A stretch of 8,484 bases of DNA from Cellvibrio sp. (lineage in GTDB: Bacteria; Pseudomonadota; Gammaproteobacteria; Pseudomonadales; Cellvibrionaceae), in NCBI GenBank assembly GCA_003524365.1, contig DQHS01000096.1, positions 2,285 to 10,768 of the forward strand, read 5' to 3'. Both the position numbers and the translations under genes were made by a program. The notes beneath the pieces were generated by a model. That model saw only the letters and a list, made by a program, of their open reading frames with translations, had not been told where the DNA came from and did not search any database. This document shows, piece after piece, positions 1 to 6,189 of this stretch. Positions within the stretch are counted from its first letter, which is position 1. Each line of letters starts with the position of its first letter.

Positions 1-20
1 TTCGTCGCTGAGAGTTGACT

Positions 21-305
21 ATGAATTTGGATAAATCAAAAAAACGTATCGCAAAGAGATCCAAAATGGGGTTTCAGGGTTACCCTAAAATTTCATTGAC
101 TTACTACGGTAAAACCACCAGCCATGCCGATGAAGTGGTGGTCGAGTTTGTGTTGGAGGATGGCGCTGATATTCAAACGGAGCGATTTGCCAGTAAAACT
201 GATGCACGCGAAGATGAAGTTATTCAATCAGCGCTGGTAAAAATGATTGAGCGTTCCGAAGCGAAAACTGTCGTGCAAGCGGACGGTGTGGTAGTTGTAA
301 CCTGA
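21..305 (+). CDS. Small conserved-type protein of unknown function
   Basis: A 94-aa soluble protein with no signal peptide or membrane segment. The N-terminus is strongly basic (KSKKRIAKRSK at about residues 4-14). A mixed, strand-rich body follows, with YPKISLTYYGK and a valine-rich DEVVVEFVLEDG stretch. Then comes an acidic helical segment ending in VVQADGVVVV. I do not recognise a named domain. The overall look (basic head, compact alpha/beta body) is that of the small conserved hypothetical proteins found in Pseudomonas- and Cellvibrio-type genomes, but that is memory only. An in-frame TTG lies at 15, but ATG at 21 is preferred because AGAG at 11-14 sits 6 nt upstream as a modest ribosome binding site. 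A strong terminator follows 30 bp downstream, so the gene ends its transcript. The upstream context is outside the window. Function unknown. Confidence 0.8.
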   Translation: MNLDKSKKRIAKRSKMGFQGYPKISLTYYGKTTSHADEVVVEFVLEDGADIQTERFASKTDAREDEVIQSALVKMIERSEAKTVVQADGVVVVT

Positions 306-334
306 TTATTGCAGCTGATTATTTATAATAGAAC

Positions 335-358
335 AGCCCGCTTCGCAGCGGGCTTTTT
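335..358 (+). terminator. Intrinsic terminator after the small hypothetical gene
   Basis: A perfect 8-bp stem (AGCCCGCT at 335-342, AGCGGGCT at 347-354) encloses the 4-nt loop TCGC. It runs directly into a 5-nt T tract (354-358). GC-rich stem plus immediate T run is the textbook intrinsic terminator layout. The opposite strand lacks a clean T run, so it acts mainly on the plus strand, ending the transcript of the gene at 21-305. Confidence 0.9.
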
Positions 359-531
359 CATTATGGCTCATTCAATAATTAAACGTTTAAGCTGGTAATC
401 GGAACTGAGAGAGTGTTTTTGGAGGGGGCAGGTTTATCCATTCTAGAAAGTCTGCAGGGATGTGTGAGAGCGTACATACAGAGCAATATTTGATAGGGAC
501 AATAAACTACGTTGGCTGTAAATCCATAAAC

Positions 532-537
532 AAGGGG
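532..537 (+). promoter_or_regulatory. Ribosome binding site that sets the BrkB-family start
   Basis: AAGGGG lies 6 nt before the ATG at 544. The earlier in-frame ATG at 460 has no comparable Shine-Dalgarno sequence. The 28 residues it would add (starting MCESVHTEQY) do not resemble the start of a BrkB-family protein. The ATG at 544 is therefore chosen. Confidence 0.7.
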
Positions 538-543
538 CTAAAA

Positions 544-1443
544 ATGACGCTATTTGCAAGGCTAAAAGAGTTAGCGTTTATTTTTCGCGATACGTTTCAT
601 CAATGGCTGGAGCGAGAGCCGTTCAGAAATAGTGCGGTAATTTCGTTTTATACTATTTTTTCACTGCCGGGCTTGCTGGTAATTATTATTAATCTGGCTG
701 GCTATTTTTATGGAGAAGCGGCAGTAGCACGTCGTATCAGCGGTGAAATCGGCAATATGATCGGGCGTGATACAGCAAAAGATATTGAAGCGATTATCGC
801 GAATGCCAGTGTACATCAGGATTTTACCTTCGCGTCGCTGGTCGGTATCGCAACACTCATTTTTGGCGCTACCGGTGTGTTCTATCAATTGCAGCAAACA
901 CTTAATATGATTTGGGAAGTGAAACCACAACCTAAACGTAAAATAGTGAAAATGGCGTTGGATCGGATGTTTTCATTCGGCTTGGTTCTTGCCGTAGGTT
1001 TTTTGCTTCTGGTTTCGTTGGTGCTGTCTGCGATGCTTTCCATAGTGAGTAGTTGGGTGGAATATTATTTTTCTGAAAAGTTTAATATCCTATTTCGCAT
1101 TCTTGATCTGTCTTTGTCGCTCAGTGTGGTGACGTTTTTATTTGCGGCCATTTTTAAATTTCTCCCCGACGCAAAAATTCCCTGGAAGGATGTGTGGTTT
1201 GGTTCTTTAGTGACCGCACTGCTCTTTGTAATCGCAAAGTTTGCGTTAGGGTTATATTTTGGCCACAGCAATCCAGCATCTGCTTATGGCGCAGCGGGAA
1301 CAATAATTTTGCTAATGCTATGGGTCTCTTATGCGGGGCTTATTCTTTTATTCGGCGCTGAGTTCACACGAATTTATGCAGATCGGCGCGGTGCGCGGAT
1401 TAAGCCTTTGGAGTTTGCGGTTTCTACCGCTGATTCAAAATAA
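544..1443 (+). CDS. YihY/virulence factor BrkB family inner-membrane protein
   Basis: A 299-aa polytopic membrane protein, close to the usual family length of about 280-320. About six hydrophobic segments are visible, near residues 31-55, 95-118, 143-168, 185-207, 216-240 and 248-274. Family-type motifs are present: an AVISFYTIFSLPGLL block in the first membrane segment, FLPDAKIPWKDVWFGS between segments 4 and 5, and the terminal ASAYGAAGT...LMLWVSYAGLILLFGAEFTRIYA block. A basic cytoplasmic loop (PKRKIVK) follows segment 2. Homologues were long labelled ribonuclease BN; that activity belongs to RNase Z/ElaC, and the true role of this family (BrkB was linked to serum resistance in Bordetella) is unsettled. 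The start at 544 follows AAGGGG; the frame stays open back to 460. No terminator is evident downstream and no operon partner is seen. Confidence 0.9.
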   Translation: MTLFARLKELAFIFRDTFHQWLEREPFRNSAVISFYTIFSLPGLLVIIINLAGYFYGEAAVARRISGEIGNMIGRDTAKDIEAIIANASVHQDFTFASLVGIATLIFGATGVFYQLQQTLNMIWEVKPQPKRKIVKMALDRMFSFGLVLAVGFLLLVSLVLSAMLSIVSSWVEYYFSEKFNILFRILDLSLSLSVVTFLFAAIFKFLPDAKIPWKDVWFGSLVTALLFVIAKFALGLYFGHSNPASAYGAAGTIILLMLWVSYAGLILLFGAEFTRIYADRRGARIKPLEFAVSTADSK

Positions 1444-1694
1444 CCTGGCTCCTCTAATGAAAAATTACCTTTCTGCTGACCCGTATTGCCTGTATTCGTT
1501 AATCTGTTTTTCGTCGCGCCTCTTTATTTAGTCTTTTGTGATAAATTCACATCCATCCGGTGAGAAAGTTACTTCCCAGCAAATGGCTTACAAAAGACTC
1601 CGCTTTTACCGACTATTTCTGTTTTGCGAATTCCGTAGAATGGCCTCCATAGTGTTGCAATCTGCACGCTTAGCGGTGCCTGACCAGCCTCGAA

Positions 1695-1710
1695 TTGAAA
1701 AGGTTTTCAA
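1695..1710. repeat. 16-bp palindrome, possible operator upstream of the peptidase gene
   Basis: TTGAAAA and TTTTCAA are exact inverted copies separated by GG. The left arm also supplies a -35-like TTGAAA. Its size and place fit a dimeric repressor or activator site for the downstream secreted peptidase, but no known regulator consensus is matched with confidence. It could be chance in AT-rich DNA. Confidence 0.35.
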
Positions 1711-1759
1711 TAAGGCGTGGATAGGTACCGGAACCCTCACTCAACTTTTTTGACTCTAT

Positions 1760-1764
1760 AAGGA
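1760..1764 (+). promoter_or_regulatory. Ribosome binding site that sets the peptidase start
   Basis: AAGGA lies 9 nt before the ATG at 1774. The in-frame TTG at 1768 is only 3 nt from it, too close to be used. The ATG also gives a clean signal peptide. Confidence 0.7.
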
Positions 1765-1773
1765 TGTTTGAAA

Positions 1774-2826
1774 ATGAACTCAATTCGTTATGTTACCCAC
1801 GCTATATTATTTGCTTCAGCTGCCTTGGCTTCTATTTCGGCAAGTGCAGCTGAGTTCCCCTTACGCGCTGATGACCTTAATCTTAATCATCGCTACTCAA
1901 CCGGTGCTCACTGGTCTGGCGGCACTCAGGAAAAAGGTTTTGACATTGGCGCAGTACGCCATACCGGCAACAACAAATGGCATCACCTGAAGAGCGACGG
2001 TGCCGATGGCACAGTTAACTCGAATCACCTGATTTACGGTGCAAAAATCCGCGCGATGGAAGCGGGAACTGTTGTTGGTTGCTGGCGCAATTCACCGCAA
2101 AACACAGCGGGTAGCAAATTGCAAAAAGTGTTGGACGGGTACATCGCCTTAGGCGGAAACCACGTGTGGCTTTTGCAAGATGATGGTGTGTATGTGCTTT
2201 ATGCACACGCTCAACCGGGTACTGTGCCTGCGGCCATTTGTCCGCACAATGCGACATACCTACCCAGTCCGGAAAAATCCAGTCCCTGGACCCAGGCTGG
2301 CAGGGTGACCAATGGTGTACGTGTCGCAAAGGGACAAGTATTAGGTGTCGTGGGCAATAGTGGTAATTCGACTGGCCCACATTTGCATGTACACATGGAG
2401 AAAAATGGTGATCCTGTCACGATTAAATTTGATCACGGCCAAACGACTTCTTATGCAAACAACACGGCGTCTGTGAATGGCCCATGGACACTATTAAAAG
2501 GTAATGCGTTACCTACAGGTAAAGTGTTGGTGTGGGCACCGCACTCCGTTGGTAATTGGACAGTAAACAATATTCCTGACGAACGCTTTCAAGCCTGGTT
2601 CAATCACTTCGCCGATTCAGGTGTAATGTTGAATACCCTACCATGCACCGATGGCGGTCAGATTTATAACACCACCTGGATCCCCACCACTGGTTCATGG
2701 TACGCCCATGCTGGTATGTCGCTGACGGATTTCAATAACAAATCCACTTACTACGCCACCAAGGGTTACACCAGAACAGGTTGGTGGTACTGCGGTTCAA
2801 ATTACACAGGTATTTGGAGAAAGTAA
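1774..2826 (+). CDS. Secreted M23 (LasA/beta-lytic-like) metallopeptidase with C-terminal tandem repeats
   Basis: A 350-aa exported protein. Residues 1-25 or 1-26 form a Sec signal peptide (R5, hydrophobic core at 10-21, cleavage at ASA|A or SAA|E). The M23/LytM zinc-peptidase fold spans about 40-225. The catalytic YAH is at 143-145, and VAKGQVLGVVGNSGNSTGP leads into HLH at 203-205, the family's HxH. The first zinc ligands look LasA-like: GAH (H46) eleven residues before FDIGA (D57), rather than the compact HxxxD of LytM. Such enzymes cut glycine-rich or peptide cross-links of peptidoglycan outside the cell. Residues about 263-303 and 308-350 form two related repeats (F...G...C...W spacing) resembling bacterial tandem repeat domain 1 of polyglycine hydrolases. 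Four cysteines (103, 156, 291, 340) suggest disulfides. The gene appears monocistronic, with a terminator at 2858-2883. The M23 call is secure; bacteriolytic use is inference. Confidence 0.88.
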   Translation: MNSIRYVTHAILFASAALASISASAAEFPLRADDLNLNHRYSTGAHWSGGTQEKGFDIGAVRHTGNNKWHHLKSDGADGTVNSNHLIYGAKIRAMEAGTVVGCWRNSPQNTAGSKLQKVLDGYIALGGNHVWLLQDDGVYVLYAHAQPGTVPAAICPHNATYLPSPEKSSPWTQAGRVTNGVRVAKGQVLGVVGNSGNSTGPHLHVHMEKNGDPVTIKFDHGQTTSYANNTASVNGPWTLLKGNALPTGKVLVWAPHSVGNWTVNNIPDERFQAWFNHFADSGVMLNTLPCTDGGQIYNTTWIPTTGSWYAHAGMSLTDFNNKSTYYATKGYTRTGWWYCGSNYTGIWRK

Positions 2827-2857
2827 TTTAAATCAGGAACAATTTTGATCGCGTCAC

Positions 2858-2883
2858 AAAAGCCCTGCCAGCGCAGGGTTTTT
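2858..2883. terminator. Bidirectional intrinsic terminator between convergent genes
   Basis: CCCTGC (2863-2868) and GCAGGG (2873-2878) form a perfect stem with loop CAGC. The stem is flanked by an A run on the left and a T run (2879-2883) on the right, which extend the pairing. On the minus strand the same hairpin is followed by CTTTTG. It sits between the peptidase stop (2826) and the stop of the minus-strand GGDEF/EAL gene (2891), so it can serve both. Confidence 0.85.
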
Positions 2884-2890
2884 GTATTTT

Positions 2891-5077
2891 TTACGCAATT
2901 GCTTTCACTGAACTGCCGATACCTAATAACAATTCAAACTGTAGTCCAGTCATAGGTTTTCCAAAAAGGTAACCTTGGCCTTCATCGCATTTTTCGTTGC
3001 GCAAATATTTGTATTCCGCTTCTGTTTCGATACCTTCGGCGATGGTTTCCAGTTCAAAACTTTTTGCCATATCGATAATTGCGCGAATTACGGATGCATC
3101 GCGTTTGGAGATCAAAATTCCGCGCACAAATGATTGGTCAATTTTGATGCGTGACAGCGGATAGGTTTTTAACAAACTGAGCGAGGCATAGCCTGTTCCG
3201 AAATCATCAAACGCAATGCCTACGCCTTGCTCATGTAATCGCTGCAAAATCCCCAGCACAATATCGTCGTTATCGAGCACAATATTTTCCGTCACTTCCA
3301 GCTCCAAAGCTTCTGCTGGTAATCCGTGGCGCATCAGGGTTTCCATCACTTCAGCGACTAAATCCCCCACGCGAAATTGTGCGCCGAACAGGTTGACACC
3401 GATGCGAAATCTGGGTGCTCCGCTGCGGCGCCAGTAAGCGGCTTGTGCACAGGCTTCGTTCAGTATCCAGGAGCCGACTGTCGCTGCCAGTGGGCCACCT
3501 TCCAGTGCGGGTAAAAAGGCGGCGGGCGATAATATTCCGCGCTCGGGGTGATGCCAGCGGATCAAGGCTTCGGCACCGGTGATGGAGCCATCGGCCATAC
3601 TGATTTGCGGTTGATAGAACAGAATGAATTCACCTTTATCGACAGCGCGGTGTAATTCCAGTCCGTACAGCCGCCGCGCTATCGCCTCCATGCGCAACGC
3701 GGGTACAAACATAAATACGCGCCCGCGCCCGCTACTTTTTGCTTTGAATAACGCTAAATCCGCATTGCCCACTAACTCCAACGCTTCCTGCGCTTGTGTA
3801 GGAGCGAGTGCTACGCCGCAACTCGCGGCAACGCGAACCTCATTGCCATCGATAGTAATTGGCTGGGCGATCGCGCTAATCATTGCATCGGCCCGCTGCA
3901 TAGCCGAGTGGGAATCCGCCACGCTTGCTAACAAAATAGCGAACTCATCCCCCCCAATGCGCGCAACCACATCATTGTCGCCGGCCAGCTGCTGCAAGCG
4001 ATTGGCAACTTCGCGCAAGATGGCGTCGCCCAGTGTGTGTCCAAGCGTATCGTTCACGTCTTTAAAACCATCGAGATCGATCATCAGTACTGTGGCGGGC
4101 GCTGGGCTCAGCAGAACTTCTTCTACGCTGCGATAAAATTTTCCGCGATTGGCAAGGCCCGTAAGCCCATCGATATTCGCTTGCTGGCGCAGTTCCTCTT
4201 CCTCGCGCTGCTGCGAGGTCAGATCCTTAAGAATCGCTTCAAATCTCATATGGCCCGCATCGCGCCAGCCAAAGAGTGCAAAACCAAAACGAAATTCACT
4301 GCCATCTTTACGCAGCCCGTTTGCTTCTATGGGGATATCAATTTGATCGAGTGACCCTACTTCGATTGCCTGTTCGATAAGTTCACGGAAGGTGGCGCGC
4401 TCAAGTTCGGGCAGCAGCAGGTCAAATTGCAGCGCTTTTTTGTCGTGCAGTGCGTAGCCATGGGAGGCGGCGGCTGCCTGATTCCATTCGATAATTTGTA
4501 AGTACTCGTCAAACCAGATGACCGGTGTAGAAGAGCTTCCTGCGTATTCTTCAAAGGGGGGCCTGGTGCGTTCGGTTGCAACTTCAATGCGCCGCAATTC
4601 CAGCCGGTCAGAGGCCATCTTCGCTAACTCCAGCAAACGTTGCCGATCTTCTTGTGAGAAATCGGCATGCGGCCGGTCGTCAATCACACAGAGTGCACCC
4701 AGGGCGAGTCCGTTGGGCGAGAACAGCGGCACACCGGCGTAAAAGCGCAAGTTGGCATCACCGGTGACCAAAGGATTATCGTGGAAGCGTTCGTCAAGGG
4801 TTGCGTCTGGCACAACCATGACGTTGTTTTGGGTAATGGCGTGCGCACAAAATGAAACATCGCGGCGCATATCCACTTCGCCTACGCCTACACTCGCAGC
4901 AAAAAAGACATGGTCACTGCCAATCATGTTGACGGCGGCAACGGGCATATCAAACATGCGCGATGCAATATGAACTACGGGGTCAAGGCTTTTCAGCATC
5001 TGCTCGTCATCAAGCCCGTAACTGGATAACGCCATTAATCGTTCGTATTCGTTCGGAAATATCGCAGGGCACTTCAT
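2891..5077 (-). CDS. GAF-PAS-GGDEF-EAL cyclic-di-GMP signalling protein
   Basis: A 728-aa soluble sensor/enzyme with no membrane segment. An N-terminal GAF domain (about 25-165) carries the SFCAHAI...RFYAGVPL...LGALCVIDD signature. A PAS domain (about 180-288) and a short helical linker follow. The GGDEF domain (about 300-458) has DGLTGLANR at 303-311, metal-site D334 and intact GGDEF at 375-379. The EAL domain (about 470-715) has EAL at 503-505, N562, E597, the DDFGTGYASL loop at 624-633, K645, E681 and Q701. Both catalytic sites look intact, so it could make cyclic-di-GMP from GTP and also hydrolyse it to pGpG. The allosteric RxxD I-site is missing (GDND at 366-369). The start is supported by GAGGA 7 nt upstream (complement of 5085-5089). 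It controls attachment/motility-type behaviour in general; the specific output is not visible here. Confidence 0.95.
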   Translation of the reverse strand: MKCPAIFPNEYERLMALSSYGLDDEQMLKSLDPVVHIASRMFDMPVAAVNMIGSDHVFFAASVGVGEVDMRRDVSFCAHAITQNNVMVVPDATLDERFHDNPLVTGDANLRFYAGVPLFSPNGLALGALCVIDDRPHADFSQEDRQRLLELAKMASDRLELRRIEVATERTRPPFEEYAGSSSTPVIWFDEYLQIIEWNQAAAASHGYALHDKKALQFDLLLPELERATFRELIEQAIEVGSLDQIDIPIEANGLRKDGSEFRFGFALFGWRDAGHMRFEAILKDLTSQQREEEELRQQANIDGLTGLANRGKFYRSVEEVLLSPAPATVLMIDLDGFKDVNDTLGHTLGDAILREVANRLQQLAGDNDVVARIGGDEFAILLASVADSHSAMQRADAMISAIAQPITIDGNEVRVAASCGVALAPTQAQEALELVGNADLALFKAKSSGRGRVFMFVPALRMEAIARRLYGLELHRAVDKGEFILFYQPQISMADGSITGAEALIRWHHPERGILSPAAFLPALEGGPLAATVGSWILNEACAQAAYWRRSGAPRFRIGVNLFGAQFRVGDLVAEVMETLMRHGLPAEALELEVTENIVLDNDDIVLGILQRLHEQGVGIAFDDFGTGYASLSLLKTYPLSRIKIDQSFVRGILISKRDASVIRAIIDMAKSFELETIAEGIETEAEYKYLRNEKCDEGQGYLFGKPMTGLQFELLLGIGSSVKAIA

Positions 5078-5127
5078 CAGCGCATCCTCATATTTGTTTT
5101 TCCCTAGTGAAACAGTATTGCCATTTC

Positions 5128-5133
5128 AGTATA
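5128..5133 (-). promoter_or_regulatory. Candidate -10 element for the GGDEF/EAL gene
   Basis: On the minus strand this reads TATACT, five of six matches to the sigma-70 -10 consensus, about 50 nt before the start codon. No good -35 lies 16-18 bp further upstream (only TTATGC-like), so this is a weak call. Confidence 0.25.
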
Positions 5134-5332
5134 GAAAAAGAAAAGTCATGGCATAAAAATGTTGCAAGAGGCGCCACGCCTATCAATCAGTGATTAGATT
5201 CACCCAAATTGAACAATGGTGGTTGTAGTGCGTAAATGAAAATTAAACGGTGGAACGTTAAAACGGGGTAGAACTTCAGTGCTCCTTTTTAATACTGTTA
5301 TTTGAGGGGAATTGCCATTACAGACTATTACA

Positions 5333-5355
5333 GTGGTGCAGAGACTCTGTACTAC
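5333..5355 (+). repeat. Imperfect inverted repeat / RNA hairpin overlapping a -10-like box
   Basis: Arms GTGGTGCAGAG (5333-5343) and CTCTGTACTAC (5345-5355) are separated by one base. The core CAGAG-A-CTCTG is a perfect palindrome. The two outer DNA mismatches both become G-U wobble pairs in plus-strand RNA, so the RNA could pair throughout apart from the 3-nt turn. The right arm overlaps TACAAT at 5353-5358, a -10-like sequence. It may be an operator or an RNA structure; there is no T tract, so it is not a terminator. Confidence 0.4.
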
Positions 5356-5359
5356 AATA

Positions 5360-5387
5360 TTGGGAAAGTAGCTTTCAGTAATATACA
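5360..5387 (+). promoter_or_regulatory. Candidate sigma-70 promoter for the eCIS-leader-like gene
   Basis: TTGGGA (5360-5365) and TATACA (5382-5387) are separated by 16 bp; each matches four of six consensus bases. Transcription from here would give an untranslated leader of roughly 100 nt containing the 5424-5459 inverted repeat. Weak evidence in AT-rich DNA. Confidence 0.25.
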
Positions 5388-5423
5388 GTGGATTGTGTTA
5401 ACTAAACGGCAGAGTAAAAAATC

Positions 5424-5459
5424 TTCGGCATAGGAAATAATATTAATAAATATGCCGAA
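5424..5459 (+). repeat. 9-bp inverted repeat in the leader of the 5499 gene
   Basis: TTCGGCATA (5424-5432) and TATGCCGAA (5451-5459) are exact inverted copies around an 18-nt AT-only-but-for-GG spacer. The right arm ends 39 nt before the start codon. As RNA it would be a leader stem-loop. As DNA the half-sites are 27 bp apart centre to centre, so a protein dimer would need to span over two turns. No T tract follows, so termination is unlikely. Confidence 0.5.
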
Positions 5460-5498
5460 TAATATTTCAATGATAATGAGCTTGGTAGGAAATTAATT

Positions 5499-6173
5499 AT
5501 GTATAACCGCACAGCAAAAAACCTGGATACTGGTACTCAACTGCATTCAGCATCATTTGCAAGAAAACAAACAGGTTCAGAATCTGCTGTGCAGTTTGTT
5601 GATAGCAGGGAAGGAACTGCAGCGCAATTGAAGCTTCAGGCAATGGCGAATAATTCAATAGCTGGCCGTTCGGTGAGTGCTAATCCTGTTGTGCAGCGTT
5701 TAAAAGGCGCTGCGGGTACTGCTCAGGAGGACGATGATGTGACATTCACATTAAATCAGGAGTTTATCGACAAACATGTCGCTAATGATAAAGCTGAGGC
5801 GGAGCAAGTTACCGAGAGACGAATTGCGACAGGTAAGCCGCCGGGGATAGTTGAAGGTACTGCACCGAATAATCTTGCTAAAGAAGCGGATTGGAAAACA
5901 GCAATAAAAGATAGTACTGATAGCGTTCCCCCAGAGGGCGACTGGAGTTGTGAATACGGAAAAAGTGAAGAGTTTAACGAACGCTTAACCAAAGTCAGTG
6001 TGCCAGGTTGGGAGGCTCAAGGTAAAACAGGGAATGTGAACGTAAAAGCAACGACCAATAAAAAATACGTAGGCGGTCTTTGGTGTGTGGACGGAGGTAC
6101 TGATAATGGTGAAGGGGGTTTTACCGAAGGCACAGCAACAGTCACCGTGGATATTAGCCATTTAACTTCTTAG
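5499..6173 (+). CDS. Small protein with eCIS/DUF4157-type N-terminal signature and unknown C-terminal region
   Basis: A 224-aa protein with no signal peptide or membrane segment. Residues about 31-53 read VQFVD.RE....QLKLQAMANNS and residues 63-67 PVVQR. I associate this pattern (usually VDNRPEA..QRKLQ.MANNS...PIQR/PVVQR) with the disordered heads of DUF4157 proteins and other cargo linked to extracellular contractile injection systems. Here the DUF4157 HExxH protease domain is absent. The rest begins with an acidic linker (EDDD at 77-80) and a charged helical part (about 85-140). A glycine- and strand-rich end follows (about 145-224), with two cysteines (C151, C196) and the stretch GGTDNGEGGFTEGTATVTVDI. 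I recognise no toxin fold. The start is supported by AGGA 8 nt upstream. It appears monocistronic, ending 16 bp from the convergent acyltransferase gene, so no immunity partner follows. The protein is real; the eCIS link is inference. Confidence 0.75.
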   Translation: MYNRTAKNLDTGTQLHSASFARKQTGSESAVQFVDSREGTAAQLKLQAMANNSIAGRSVSANPVVQRLKGAAGTAQEDDDVTFTLNQEFIDKHVANDKAEAEQVTERRIATGKPPGIVEGTAPNNLAKEADWKTAIKDSTDSVPPEGDWSCEYGKSEEFNERLTKVSVPGWEAQGKTGNVNVKATTNKKYVGGLWCVDGGTDNGEGGFTEGTATVTVDISHLTS

Positions 6174-6189
6174 TATGTAAATTAAATAG

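Larger units (their letters stand above)
1444..1773. other. Non-coding gap between the BrkB-family gene and the peptidase
   Basis: This stretch of 330 bp has no supported gene. A 71-codon open frame from a GTG at 1538 has no ribosome binding site and no recognisable protein character. I see no T-tailed hairpin after the BrkB-family gene. The notable element is the palindrome at 1695-1710, 64 bp before the peptidase start. The region presumably holds the peptidase promoter, but no convincing -35/-10 pair stands out: TTGAAA at 1695 has only the poor TGGATA at 1718 at 17-bp spacing. Confidence 0.6.
5078..5498. other. AT-rich divergent intergenic region with two inverted repeats
   Basis: This 421-bp region lies between the divergently read GGDEF/EAL gene and the 5499 gene. 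No open frame with a ribosome binding site was found. It is visibly more AT-rich than the flanking GGDEF/EAL gene. It holds an 11-bp-arm hairpin at 5333-5355, a 9-bp-arm inverted repeat at 5424-5459, a short direct repeat (TACAGTGG at 5329 and 5384), and weak promoter candidates on both strands. Its length and structure leave room for a regulatory leader or a small RNA, but nothing matches a riboswitch I know. Confidence 0.6.

Noticed and set aside
460..543. N-terminal extension of the BrkB-family gene from the ATG at 460
   Set aside because: No ribosome binding site at 460 and no family-like residues in the extension; AAGGGG sits correctly before the ATG at 544.
544..1443. Naming the BrkB-family gene as ribonuclease BN (rbn)
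   Set aside because: That label is a historical misassignment; the sequence is a polytopic membrane protein without nuclease motifs.
1540..1620. Cyclic-di-GMP (GEMM) riboswitch upstream of the peptidase
   Set aside because: A few fragments (CAGCAAA, a GGCTTAC block) look vaguely similar, but the conserved core and the second helix are absent.
1538..1753. 71-codon open frame between the BrkB-family gene and the peptidase
   Set aside because: GTG start without a ribosome binding site, no recognisable protein features, and it overlaps the likely promoter region.
3624..4136. 170-codon open frame opposite the GGDEF/EAL gene
   Set aside because: It lies entirely inside the minus-strand gene whose GGDEF and PAS motifs are clear; its Ser/Ala/Arg-rich translation is typical of an antisense shadow.
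5300..5316. Sigma-54 promoter from GAGGGGAATTGC
   Set aside because: The GG and GC elements are not at the required spacing; no GG occurs 12 bases before the GC of TTGC.
5464..5485. Fur box-like TGATAATGAG before the 5499 gene
   Set aside because: Only one hexamer-like unit is present and there is no second inverted or repeated GATAAT unit at the proper spacing.
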